A stretch of 64,000 bases of DNA. Origin: Polytrichum commune (taxonomy: Eukaryota; Streptophyta; Polytrichopsida; Polytrichales; Polytrichaceae). Under the pieces are notes generated by a model. It made no database searches and was not told where the DNA came from. It worked only from the letters and a program-made list of their open reading frames with translations. The position numbers and the translations under genes were made by a program. Numbering within the stretch: position 1 is the stretch's first letter; each line of letters opens with the position of its first letter. Of the stretch, positions 12,401 to 23,639 are shown in pieces. The stretch covers positions 66,231,554 through 66,295,553 of the forward strand of contig OX485803.1 in NCBI GenBank assembly GCA_950295325.1, in the 5' to 3' direction.

Positions 12401-13048
12401 TGAGGATTGACAACGATGAGAGAATGGCGTAATTGCTGATGAATTAGGACGATTGACAGATGTCGATGTAGGATCACAAGATCCATCAGAGAGGATCGCA
12501 TACCTTTTGTAAATCTCGCCGAATGTCCCACCCCACAGGCGCTTCCGGAAGAGGCCATGTGCACATGGCTTGCCTTCCCAAAGCTCCAAGCCTCCCGTGA
12601 CAATTCCGGGAACAAACACAACGGGATGCTTGGCTTGCAACCCATCCCTCTTGAGCGTCACACCGGGTGGGTCGGGGATAGGCCCGGAGATTTTCTCCAT
12701 CATGTACTGCGGCACCGTGCTCGGTAGAGCATTGTACAAGACGGCCAAGAACCACCAAATTACACACACGTAGCCTATCAACCAACAACATGAGTCTACG
12801 CATCCCCAAACCGCTCTCCCTTCTTTTTTCTTCTTCTTTTTCTCCTCCTTGGTGCTTTTCTTCACCTCCTTCTCCTTCTTATGACGATCCTTCTTCATGT
12901 TATGCTTCTCCGATTTGCTGCTGTCGCTGGCTGTGTCGGAGTTTTTCGCTTTGTCGTCGCGTCGACCCATGATCTCCCCTCCCTCTTCGGACGACGCCGG
13001 GAGGGCATCATCCTCTGCAACTTGCTTGCTCCCTTTCCTGCGAATCAT
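6474..13048 (-). CDS. PDAT1: Phospholipid:diacylglycerol acyltransferase (PDAT)
   Basis: The enzyme moves a fatty acid from a phospholipid to diacylglycerol, making triacylglycerol in the ER. Six exons join in phase: 13048-12504, 10928-10706, 10018-9738, 9098-8756, 8029-7767 and 6957-6474 (TAA). They give 712 residues; Arabidopsis PDAT1 has about 670. The ATG at 13048 gives MIRRKG, like known N-termini; the upstream in-frame GTG is not needed. Residues 1-78 are charged, with a Lys-rich stretch (about 52-76). A single membrane segment follows (about 88-107, CCWLIGYVCVIWWF), then an LCAT-type lumenal domain with PGIVTGGLELWEG, lipase nucleophile PHSMG (Ser about 286), Asp in NGDETVP and His in GSHVDIMG, so the triad looks complete. 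The exon 4 donor could be either of two in-phase GT sites 6 bases apart. Its introns carry repeats, and a satellite-like array abuts its 5' side. Confidence 0.95.
8258..8580 (+). repeat. Dispersed repeat family C copy in PDAT intron
   Basis: It shares CCCCAACAAGTAT, TGTGACAATGGTAATTAGAT, GGTATGTATTTGAG and AAACCCCTCCCTATGACAT with 30600-30970 (about 350 bases, both on the plus strand). Only the right end is sharply shared. Confidence 0.55.
10490..10680 (+). repeat. Dispersed repeat family E copy in PDAT intron
   Basis: Blocks GTGATGTGACTATTGGGTA, AGAGTGATAGCTTGTTGT, GAAGAGTTTGATGAAGGTT and AAGGGTTTAGGGGTTAAC match the LPAT intron segment at 1470-1690 in order and orientation. Confidence 0.5.
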
Positions 13049-13130
13049 ATTTTTCGACACTCGAAGTCTCTACTCCTCTCTCCTTTTGCCTCCTCACTTA
13101 GTCTTCCGAGATTATTTCGCTATTCCATCA

Positions 13131-14990
13131 GCGATGAAATCTGGCTTAACCCAGACTAATTCTGCTTCGATCCACAAGAGTTTTGGCGCATGATCACAGT
13201 GGTAGCTCGGAATCTTGAAAACCTGCAAGGGCACACACACCATATCTTCTTATCCAATAAACAAAACTCACATTGATACACATCACAGATACGCTAATCC
13301 ATCATCAGCTCAGAATGTGACTTAACCCCAACTGATTGTGCTTCGACCTACACGCGTTTTGTCGCCTATAATGACACCGGTGGCTCGGAATCTGAAAGAC
13401 TTGAAGAGCTCATCGTACAAATCCTGTTATCCAACAGAATAGAAAAAGAAAACACGCATATTGATTCACATCGCAAATTCACTGTTCCATCAGCTCAGAA
13501 TGTAGCTCAACCCTTAACCCCGAACTAATTGCTTCCACCCACAACTGGTATGGCGCCTAAAATCCTACCTGTAAGTCAGAAATTGGAAAACCCAGTAGAG
13601 GTCAACATTCACATCCTATTACTCCGCGTCCGATTAACAAAACTCAAATTGAACCACATCACAAATTCGCTATTCCATCAGCTCAGATTCTAGCTTAACC
13701 CCTAACTAATTGCTTCGACCCACAAGCGTTGTGGTGCCTTAAAATCCTAGTAGCTCTGGAATTCGGAAAACGCACAAGAGTACATGCATCTTCAGTTACC
13801 CTACGCCTTACAAACAAAAAACACAAGCCCTCACTCATACCATGAATTTGGCAACCAGACGCTCTTCCGCAAAGTGCACTTTCCACTGTCAAGATTCTTG
13901 CATTAACCACCAGGCTCTATAAACTCTAATCAACTTTTAAGAACCTGGAGACGCACATTGAACCACATCACAAATTTGCTATGCCATCAGCTCAGATTCT
14001 AGCTTAACCCCTCAGTAAGCCATTGTGGCGCCTAAATTTACACTGGTAGCTCTGAATCTAGAAAACCCACAAGAGCTCATATGTGTATATCCTGTTAGCC
14101 TACGTCTACAAACAGAAAACACACAAGCTCTCACTCATGCTATAAATTTCAGAATCTAGGTAACCCCAACATTTTGGCGCCTAAAATCACACAGGTAGCT
14201 CTGAATTTGGAAAACCCACAAGAACTCACACATCTCCTCTCACCCTACGTCCAACCAAAACAAAAACATTTACACCAAGCCCACCGATGCTATGAATATC
14301 AGCATCTAGCTGACCACAACTAATTGCTTTGACCCACAATAAATTTGGCGCCTAAAATCACACCAGACTCTCAGAAATCTGAAATACCCACAAGAGCTCA
14401 TATGTGTATATCCTGTTACCTACGTCAACGAACAAAAAACACATAAGCCTTCACTCTTGCTATGAATTTCTAGGTAACCCCCAACTAAATTGCTTCCACC
14501 CACAACCATTTTTGACGCCTAAAATCACAAGGGTAGCTCAGAATGTCGAAAACCCACAAGAGGTCACACATCTCCTCTTCCCTACGTCCAACCAAAACAA
14601 ACACATTTACACACAAGCCCTCACTCATGCAATGGATCTCGGAGTCTGGCTAACCCCAACTATTTGCTTTGACCCGCAAGAAATTTGGCGCCTAAAATCA
14701 CACCAGAATCTCAGAAATCTGAAAAACCCACAAGAGCTCATACATATCCTCTTACCCTATATCCAACCAAGAAAACACACACGCACACACATAAGACCTC
14801 ACTCATCCTATGAATCTGGCAACCATATGCTCCTCTTCCTCAAAGTTCAAAAAAATTCCACTGTCTCAGATTCTTGCATAAACCTCATGCATCTCTCTAA
14901 TCGACATAATAGAACCTGCAGAAGCACATTGAATCATCACATCACAAATTTCTATCCTATCTACCTACTCACCTGCTGAGGAGCTGAATT
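13131..14990. repeat. Degenerate tandem array upstream of PDAT
   Basis: About nine to eleven diverged units, roughly 150-185 bases each, follow one another. The first clear unit starts are near 13131, 13311, 13496 and 13680. A typical unit has CAGCTCAGATTCTAGCTTAA, an ACTAATTGCTTCGACCCACAA block, TTTGGCGCCTAAAATC, ACCCACAAGAGCTCA and CACAAGCCCTCACTCAT. The motif TTTGGCGC is intact at 13182, 14173, 14344 and 14684 and mutated in the other units. The array begins about 80 bases upstream of the PDAT start codon, so it probably overlaps the PDAT promoter or leader. ORFs inside it are by-products of the repeat. Confidence 0.8.
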
Positions 14991-15239
14991 CAGGGTGTTG
15001 GTAGAACCAGAATCCCAGATTCCCAACAGATTCTGGTCCTCCTCCTAACCTTTGAATGTCCAGAAGGTTAATAAGTGACTTGTTTGGAGGAAGATGACAG
15101 GTAAACAGGGACCACAATCTCTTCCTACAATTTGGATGTCGAGCTAGTATGTGATGTGATGGTTCTAGTGAAAGAGCCGGGGCTGGAACGAGTGACAGGG
15201 CAGGAGTCCGTGGAGACGCAACCTCTGCCAAGTTGCATT

Positions 15240-18200
15240 AACATTTATAACACCTTTTCTTCAAATTCACAGATTCTCCAAGGGGATGAAACCTATACAT
15301 CATCAATTTGATGATGAAATTGGCGATGTGCAAGGATATTATTAACAGCCAGTTACCAGGAAGGACTGAGTCAAGGGAGCAACTTTCCACAAGAGCTTGA
15401 GGGCCCGTAACCATTGAGCTCTAAAATCTCTTATTCGTGGAAGATGCTAAGAAGCCCTACTCTAGAGCTAGAGAGCTTGATGTGTAGATAAACCTATATC
15501 CAAATGGACTATATCCGAGACACCAATGTAACATTCTTGAGTCCTCCCGGCCATGGACTGTGTGCAATGGATAAGATTTTCACTATTACAAGGATATTAT
15601 TACAGCTAGTAACCAAGAGGGATTGAGTCAGGGAGACAACTTCACACAAGAGCTTGAGGGCCCATGACCATTGAAATCTAAAATCTTTCATTGGTGGGAA
15701 ATGTTAAGATGCTCTACACCGAAGCTAGAGGGCAAATAGGAAGTTTGAATGTGTCAAATAAACCTATGTTGAGTCCTCCATGCCATGGACTCTGCAATGG
15801 ATAGATTTCATTCTCTAATTGGATTGTGCATCAAATCCATTTCATTTGTAGAAGGGTCCATATGAACAGGATGGTAACAAAATAGCACCCAATTGTAAGC
15901 CCCCCTCTCCCATGTCTTTACACTACACTAGACTCAGGTCCATGACCTTGCAAAATTCAATTTTAATTTTCCATGGTACACTCTTCGGATGAGGTCAAGG
16001 GCCTTGAAAATATCTTGACCTTGGCCCTTGGCTATATGTGAGTTTTTGGGTGCTACTCAATTGTGTCCTCACAACTCTGTGGATTCTTGTTTCTTCTCCA
16101 TTGGTGACTTTGTTCTATTGTCTACTTGCTTTACTCTTATTACTCAATTAACTTTGGTTAAGGTTTAGTTGCACTTCCTAGTCAAGGCTTTGGTTAGAGT
16201 GAGTAACCACTCAAATTAGTTTAATTATGCCTGCACACTACTCAGTTTAGAGAATTAGCTATCACATCAAGTGCTTATCCATGTGAGAGCTAATCAATCT
16301 CATGCTCACACCAATTATTTAAAAGTAAGGTTTAAATAAATTTATCAAATTAGGAGTTAGCTAAATTTTTGGACCTTGTTTTTGTGAAGAAATATGAATT
16401 CATCCATACCCCTATTGCTAAGTAACATCTACCACTAAGTAGTCCAATTTTTTTTCTTCAATGCCCACCTCTCATTTTTCCCATCTCTACTCTGTTTCAC
16501 TAAGAGGTGGACCACACTATTTCTTACACCATCCTCAAATTTATTATTATAAATTTATTATTTAATGATAAAGAAATAAAATAATAAATTTTCAGTGTTC
16601 ACGTTTGAATTAATATTATCATAACATATAAAGTATAATTAAACATAAATGGTGTGGGCCACAAAATTATAATGCATCATAATTAATGTCATTTTCTAAA
16701 CTAGGGCAAGTTGAGTAAAATGTCAATCGATGAACCTTAACTCCTCTATCTCTTCAATTGGTTTGTTGGAACTAGGATGTGGGGGCATGCAATAGGATAA
16801 CTAGCATATTAGTGAGTTGATTCCCATTGACTCATATTCTTAGCTAATTATCCTAATTAGGTGGTGTGGCCAATTTGAACATGATTTTATTTAATTAGAA
16901 GTTGGGTTAGCTAATCTTCACAAACTTGTGAGTTAGGTAATTCTCTGAATTAGGTGGTGTAGCTAAACCCTTACTTGGTTACTATGGTCATTACTCTAGG
17001 TCCTAGTCTAAGGTTCACCTAGGGCCTTTCAACAAAACTCTTCTTTGGGATACAATGTCTTGGTTGTAATTACATTTCGTAATGCAATGAACATTCATTT
17101 GCTTTCCCAAAAAATAATACATTGATTTAAATTGAATTCCCCTAGAATTACCTTAATTTGCAATCTCTCCCATTTTTAGAGTGCCTTTTAGCTTACAACA
17201 TGTGCAAGATGTCAAAGCTCCAAGGCCCACCAACATTGTGGCCATAACTCAAAACCACTATTTTGCTCGATTTACTCAAACACTATTGTACATAGGCCAC
17301 TTACCGCTCACAACCACTAACCGTGCACTTTACCGTGCACTTCACCATTCACTACTCTACTGTTCACCGTTCGTCTCCTCTATTGTTGTTTTGTTCTTTG
17401 ACAATGTATCTTGTGATATTGCATGTGTATGAGCTTTGCTTTGAATATATCATCGGGATAATCTGCTTGTTTGAAGGAAGTTAAAATGCCAGTGGAAACA
17501 TACAGAGGTAGATGGTTTACAACAATATCTTACTGCATAAAATTGGTCAATGGAGTAGCACACTAGAGTGAATCTTTGTAAGCCCGACGAAGCTCAAAAT
17601 CACTCATGCAGGTGGAGCGAAGAATGATGGAAAAATTCCGGAAACAGCTTGAAAAGGAGAAGGTAGCATAACTGAAGAAGAAAGAAAAACAAGAATGCCC
17701 AACAGATAATAAGGTTGAGAAAAAACAAGAAATGAGGCTTAAAAGCCAACAACGTCCAACAGTCGTGTTTGCCAGAATGAGAGCTTCTTTTGTAACGCCT
17801 GTAGCAAAAATTGAATGAACATTGATAGTGCACGGTTAGTGGTTAAGGTAGTTAGTTTCCAATGCCCAATACAATTGTATAAAGAACTATGAAAAGGCCA
17901 TGATTTTTCAATAAAAAATTTCATTTTACTTTTCAACACTAATATTAAGTGAGCCATTAATTTAATTCAAATACCAAATTTGGAAAATTTTGCTACCCAC
18001 CTCAAAAAATAAAACATCAAAGTCAAATGTGCACGGTTAGTAGCCTGCCTACAAATAAGTGGTATTCATTTATAATTGAAACCCACCATTTCAATTTATT
18101 GCCTTGAACACTAGTTATGAGTCCCTATTGGATTAATCTGAAGATTTGGTCCAAGTTTGAAGGCAATAACCATCATCAACATCAACAATGGAAGTTACAG

Positions 18201-18250
18201 AAGAGCAAAAGCAGATGCATGAGCAAGGATTTGGTATAGCATAATTACCA
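15240..18250. other. Intergenic region, repeats only
   Basis: No gene was recognised. 15358-16040 carries two partial family B segments, with GAGCTTGAGGGCCC...ACCATTGA at 15394 and again at 15650. The stretch 16540-16680 is very AT-rich. Near 17290-17360 there are short repeats of CCGTGCACTTxACCxTxCAC type, and CAGTGTTCAC/TGCACGGTTAGT motifs recur to 18040. None of these have supported function. Confidence 0.5.
15358..16040 (+). repeat. MITE-like family B, rearranged copy
   Basis: The start block (CAACTTTCCACAAGAGCTTGAGGGCCC) occurs twice, about 256 bases apart. The second copy continues through the family blocks CATTGGTGGGAAATG, CTCCATGCCATGGACT, AGAAGGGTCCATATGAA, CCATGACCTTGCAAAATTCAAT, CCATGGTACACTCTTCGGATGAG and GGCCCTTGGCTATA. 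It looks like one element with an internal duplication or a nested second copy. Confidence 0.6.
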
Positions 18251-18256
18251 ACCCAT

Positions 18257-18309
18257 TTGAGATGACTATATTCCCTTTAGTTGAGATGAAGGGAATATAG
18301 TCATCTCAA
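18257..18309. repeat. Perfect 21-bp inverted repeat (hairpin)
   Basis: The arms 18257-18277 and 18289-18309 are exact reverse complements, separated by an 11-base loop (TAGTTGAGATG). The arm core is GACTATATTCCCTT. Whether it is transcribed cannot be told. It lies about 1.5 kb beyond the PITH gene stop codon. Confidence 0.85.
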
Positions 18310-19784
18310 CTCTATTCACTGCAGATAGGTTTAGTGACGTGCAGGAGATTATCTGGGCTATTATTCAAGGTCTTGCTCAAACTTGTATCTTGTTTTAGCT
18401 AGAAACTAGCCACATGCCTTAAAAGTGTGCAGTCTCTTGGCTAGGATTGCAGACTCAGTTGTAGCTAGGATTTGGTGGGTACATGATATTAACCAGTTTG
18501 CCACACTTCATAATTTGCCTGAGTTCAGATCTGAACACAATTTGTATGTAAATCTCACTTTACTCCAAAGCATTATCTCAGGGAACTTCCCACGCGCACT
18601 TGACGTTCACAAGATTTCACTACACAACAAAGTTCACAGGAAGCAATGATTCTTCCCACCAAACACTTGAACTCAATTTCAATAAGAGATTCTACTGCCA
18701 AGGTTGATAGAGTTATGTCACTGTTTCATTCGCTTAGAACCATCAAAGGAGATTGAGACAACTCTTGCACTAAAGGGGAGAGCCACAAATTAAACACTCC
18801 AAAATTCTATTCCCTTTCATAAGAGTATCTACAGGAAAAATTAGATATATAGTAAACTTTGGACACCTTCTATATATAGATGAGATATGTTGAAAGATAA
18901 TGACAACTTCTTTTCAACTTCAAAACAGAGCCACCAAAGTTCCCTGCAAAGTCCCTGCCTATGTTTCTACAAACAAAGAGTAATATGGACAAACGGATGA
19001 GTGCAAGTGATAAACAGAAACCAGATAACCTATACAAACAGTTGCATTCCATTGCATATGCATATGTTAATAGTCCACACAAATATTCAGAATATATCAT
19101 GACGTACCATGCTACCATCTTCCCTTTACAAACTTTACATGAAAATTTTAAGTGAAATGTTGTCAAAATGGCAAGAGCAATCAGACAGTCTTGCAGCAAA
19201 ACAGTGTCTGCTTTGTAATGCTCTGCACTTCAAGTGCCTTGAATGTCCAGCATGCTGGTACGTCTTCCATAAACCTGGAAAAAGATTATGCTATCACCTC
19301 AGCTGCAACAAAACAAACATACACTCAAAATTTCAAACTCCAAGCATTGGGCTAAACGCTTCAAGTTTGTGACTTTTGTGTATTAAGATGATATTAACTC
19401 ACTGGACGAGGACAATTTACTCACTGTGTTGATTACTATTGACCATAAGGAGCACATTCCGGTCAAGAGAGATTGATAGTTTCAAAACACCTAGACCCTC
19501 TTACAATCATAATACTTGCAGTTAGCCTTAAAAATATGACAAGGTGTCTTTACACATAGTTGCTGATGTTCAGCATCCACATAGAATGATTCCAAATTCC
19601 ACAAACCTAATCAAACCTGGGAATAAAGCAGATTCTTGCACAGCACCTATCAAACACAATGGTAACATTGCTCCAAACCTTCCAAAGCTCAATTTCCACA
19701 GAGAAAATTTTCTTTTATGCCCATATTTTCCATCTATAAGTGTGCAAGATGTGTTCGTTTGCAGTTTTGTAATAAGAGTGTTTA

Positions 19785-19823
19785 AGAAACTTACCTGGTG
19801 CACAACCATTCTGAATCACAAAT
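19785..19823 (-). other. Possible 3'UTR exon end with strong donor, PITH gene
   Basis: After the TAG stop (19826-19824) the transcript strand reads to GTGCACCAG followed by GTAAGTTTC (exon end at 19795). This is a near-consensus donor lying 28 bases past the stop, so the 3'UTR may contain an intron. The matching acceptor was not settled. Confidence 0.4.
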
Positions 19824-22113
19824 CTACAGGACCTGTGGCATACTTGCATCTGCTCCAATCCTGCCATACACAGCAAGAACTCATCACAATCACACAACCC
19901 TACATTTGGAGCTATTGTAGAAAAAGACCACTCATCTATGGCCAAGAAATGAGTTGAATGCCAGAAATTATACTTGTGCTCTGAAGGATTGGGGATGGCC
20001 TCATAGACTGTGTTCGCCACTGCATCTCGCTTGAGCTGAAGCAAAGAATATGAAATTAAGACCATGTTGTCAGTCTACAAAAGTGTTTTTCTAATTCATG
20101 CAACCTCAAACACAGAATTATCCATCATTTATACATGTATCTACAGATGTAAATCCTTAGAAAAGAACATGGTTTCAAGTATTGGAAGCTAGATGATCAT
20201 TTTGCATACAACAGTCCTAAATCGTGAAATACTGCTTGTGAACTTACATAATAAAAAAAGATGCAGAAATGTTGCTGCATTGCTGTAATTAGCTCCTATT
20301 AGCTAACATGGAAAGGATATCACAAGCTGTTTTCTTTGTATTTAAGGCATGCAGCAACAATAATGTTCAAAATACAAATCTTTTATGAGTTTCTAAATCT
20401 CCAGGAACCAGAGTTCATGACTTACATTTGTGGCTTCTCCCCGCAAACCAATGAAATGCAGACGTGTGGCACCAGTTCCAAAGTTCTGTGGAAAGTGAAG
20501 GGTAAGACTGGCCACTCCTTGAAACTTGGCATATCTGCATCCAAAACTAAGAAATTAAAAACAAGACCGTCTCAACCTCCTAGTCACTTATTGGAAGATC
20601 ATTAAATTGTCCTTACTGTATGCATATTTAGAAAGAAGAAAATCATTTTATAATGAAATCCATCCTGTCATCTTAGATCTTAACTATTACAGACATTACT
20701 TAAAACGCATCCACACCCTGCCACAAGCTTGACAAGTTTATCAGAAAGGACAATGTTGATATTTTACTTAGTTGGGTACTCCAGCTCCCCTCGAAGGTTC
20801 TCTGCAAGCTCCCACTCCTGGATCGGTGTTAAATCATTTGCTTGTGAGAAATCAATGTCATCCCTGTTCAGGAAACTGCAATAACATTGCAAATTGTCAA
20901 GAGAATGGAACCTTCCCTGAATATATAACAGAAGCTATTGATCATCTCCCTTGAGACGCACAATTCAAAACTTGCTTCAAAACCTGATGCCTCAGGTCTC
21001 CAGTAATTGAAAACCCCATCTGCAGCGCCTCACAGATGAGATGATCTAATTGATCACAAATCATACAAAAGGCCCAATCCAGGCCTTTCCATGTACCAAA
21101 ACATGTATTTGAGCTCCATTGTAAGCTAATTGTGTCAAAAGTGACCCTGTCTAACCTCATTCATTCGGTAGACTTTTTCAGATTGATTGCATACCTTGAT
21201 GTCATTGGATGTTCAGTTTCAAATGCATGCATAGTATTTTCATGATCAATGTCAGGTATGAATACATTTTCATATTCTTCTTGACATAAGACTACGTACA
21301 AAATCAATTCTCAAACCCATAAATAATGAAAAGACCATCTTAAGACTTGGTGGGGATCACAGAAATTGTGTATTTAGGTCATAAAGTGAGCCCCTTAGTT
21401 GAGATAGCAACTATCAGATGCTCATAATTTGACCATTTACAAACAGCAGGTCAAACTGCCACATTTGAATGCACCACAGAAAATCCATCACCCTAGGATA
21501 AAATGGATACTTACGCACGCATTTTGGATGGGCTAGTTCCATCCGCACCACCGATGATGGAGATGCTCTTGATTTTCACATCAGTAGTGAAACTGCAAAG
21601 CATGCACCAGAATTGCACATATGAGTTGATCAGCCTAAACTTATATTAGATACATATGAGTTGGTTTACACCATAGAAAAAAATTGATTGCTACTGCAAA
21701 GAATTCTATGTAGGACACGTAAGTTTCTTACGGTATGAAAACGATAAGTTCAGGATCATCATCATTGCTCTCCAACACAGTAGAAAAATCCAGGCGATGC
21801 TCCCAGGCTTTCAAAACAGATTTTGCACTACCGTCAACCGCTTCGTTCAATGCCGAGACCTGCGATACCACACAGCCCAACTCACATTATAACCAAAAGT
21901 CGCAGATCTAACTACCCATGTACATCCATTGAAGCTGAACCAACATGCAAATTCTGTTTAAAAAGAAACTAATCACGACAAATTTGCCGGAAATACGTGG
22001 TGCCACAAATGCGCATAAGTTAATACCCCAGAAAAATCGATGTTCTTGTACAGGGACCAATCCCCAGCACATTCATGCTCCTCACAGTCATGCTGGTGCA
22101 AGCAAGATCCCAT
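19824..22113 (-). CDS. PITHD1: PITH domain-containing protein (PITHD1 / At2g25950 type)
   Basis: This is the small PITH-domain family, related to the C-terminal half of thioredoxin-like TXNL1, thought to bind the proteasome or other partners; its role in plants is poorly known. Seven coding exons join in phase: 22113-22027, 21859-21732, 21592-21515, 20875-20768, 20534-20426, 20035-19974 and 19860-19824 (TAG). They give 202 residues; Arabidopsis At2g25950 has about 204. The start reads MGSCLHQHDCEEHEC, a His/Cys-rich N-terminus typical of the family, then DWSLYKNID, VSALNEAV, SPSKMRAF, EWELAENLRGELEYPTK, FIGLRGEAT and LKRDAVANTVYE before a short polar tail. The last coding exon is the least certain, being 12 codons chosen by phase and an acceptor (GGCAG). 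No catalytic residues are expected. A GTAAGT donor after the stop suggests a 3'UTR intron. Confidence 0.93.
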
Positions 22114-23639
22114 GCCGCCTCAATCTTTGATTTGATTTCCACTTATGCCACTTGAAGAGTAGAACTTACACCTGCAAATCATCATGAACAACTGCAGTGA
22201 GTGAAAGCTTCCCCGAACTGCAGCTAACCTTGAAGACGCCGCAGCTTGGACTACAATGTAACCTTCGACTTAACTCTAATACTTGATATTTCAGTATAAA
22301 GCAACCATACACTACAAAAGAACCCCTGAAATTACTTAAAAAAATAGAAGGATCGTAACTTCCACATCAACCACATACAAAACTCTCACAGAGAAATGTG
22401 AGTCCCCGAGAGCTGAGAAAGCCAACGGGGAAAAACCACACCTCACCCCTCTCTTAAACGATTTCAAGATTCTTGACACATACTTACAGGTTCTTGACAC
22501 GTACATCACAACAAAAACCCTTTGGGACATAACCTACTCCTAATCGACTCTTCACCTTCAGGGCTATATAATGCCAAGGGCCCTCACATTCACATTCAAA
22601 TGCCTTCTGCCGTTTCCTACAACTGACTCTTCGACCTACGAGGCAATCTAAAAAAAACCCCACATCGAAAAATGGCCTTTCACCACCTATAGCGTCATTC
22701 TCACGCAACCCACATTCAAACATCACAAGACCCTAAACCTTCACACCAAATCTATCAACCCATTTTCTGATCGCTTAAGTTATGCAGCACCAAACCTACA
22801 AAACAAAATGCCTCGAAAGCAAAACATTGTGCTCACCCATGGCGTGCATAACTTTTACTCCACAAGACCCAAAACCCAATCTCATTTTCTGTAACTCACC
22901 TCACAAATTGCCATTCTACGCGCCAAACACACATAACCACACATCCGAAGCAAGGATTATTTCTCCTAAACCCTTCGTTCCTGCTGTTGGACATCTATGA
23001 AATGTGTCCTCCTATCAAAAGACCATTATAAACCTCAACATCAAATTGGACCTACTTATATCAAAATCAAACCACCTACAAAAGAAGCAATTCCACGGGG
23101 CATTGGCAGAGCTGTTTTGAACTTCAACTTAGCCTTTTGATATGTCTGGTTGCCCTGCAAGTCCATATGTAAAGTAAGTATTACCTTTACGAAGTCTCCC
23201 AAGATGCTGTTGCGAGACGCCTACTACTAGAGCTTCAATAACAATGTAAGGATATGGACAAATTGGGCTTCAGGCTGAAAATGTAGTGTAATGTAGAAAT
23301 GGAGGGTTTGTGAACAATTTGGTGTGAGTAAGTAACAATAAGCTGAAGGAAGTGAGTACTTAAGGTGTGTTCTGTTTGTTGGAAGTTGGAGCCCTTGTTC
23401 CCGCCGAGTTCCTGGATGGCTCTTTCGGCGGTCAAAGGAAGGAAGGAAGGCGCCAAGTGGAAGTACAAATATCCCAAGCGAGGAGTGACACGTGTGAAGA
23501 TAATGCCCATCTATGTGGCACACCCCATCCTCATTTATTTCGCATTAGTTGAGGCCATTTATTTCGCATGATGATGCCCAAGCAAACATTCAACAACAAC
23601 CCGCTCACTCATCCCAATGCCCGGGCACACTTTTGGACA
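22114..23639. other. 5' region of the PITH gene
   Basis: No coding exon was recognised here. The minus strand has a GTAATA donor-like site after CTTCGTAAAG near 23188, which could end a 5'UTR exon. A G-box-type ACACGTGT lies at about 23489. Several 60-98 codon ORFs on both strands resemble nothing I know. A segment near 23475-23525 (AAGCGAGGAGTGACACGTGT...GGCACACCCCAT) is shared with the far end of the tandem array at about 24790-24830. Confidence 0.35.

Noticed and set aside
14404-14979. 191-codon plus-strand ORF
   Set aside because: It runs through the degenerate tandem array; the frame is open because the repeat lacks stops in that phase. No family resemblance.
23227-23571. Overlapping ORFs on both strands upstream of the PITH gene
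   Set aside because: None resemble a known family, and part of the stretch is shared with the tandem repeat array. Kept only as possible leader sequence.
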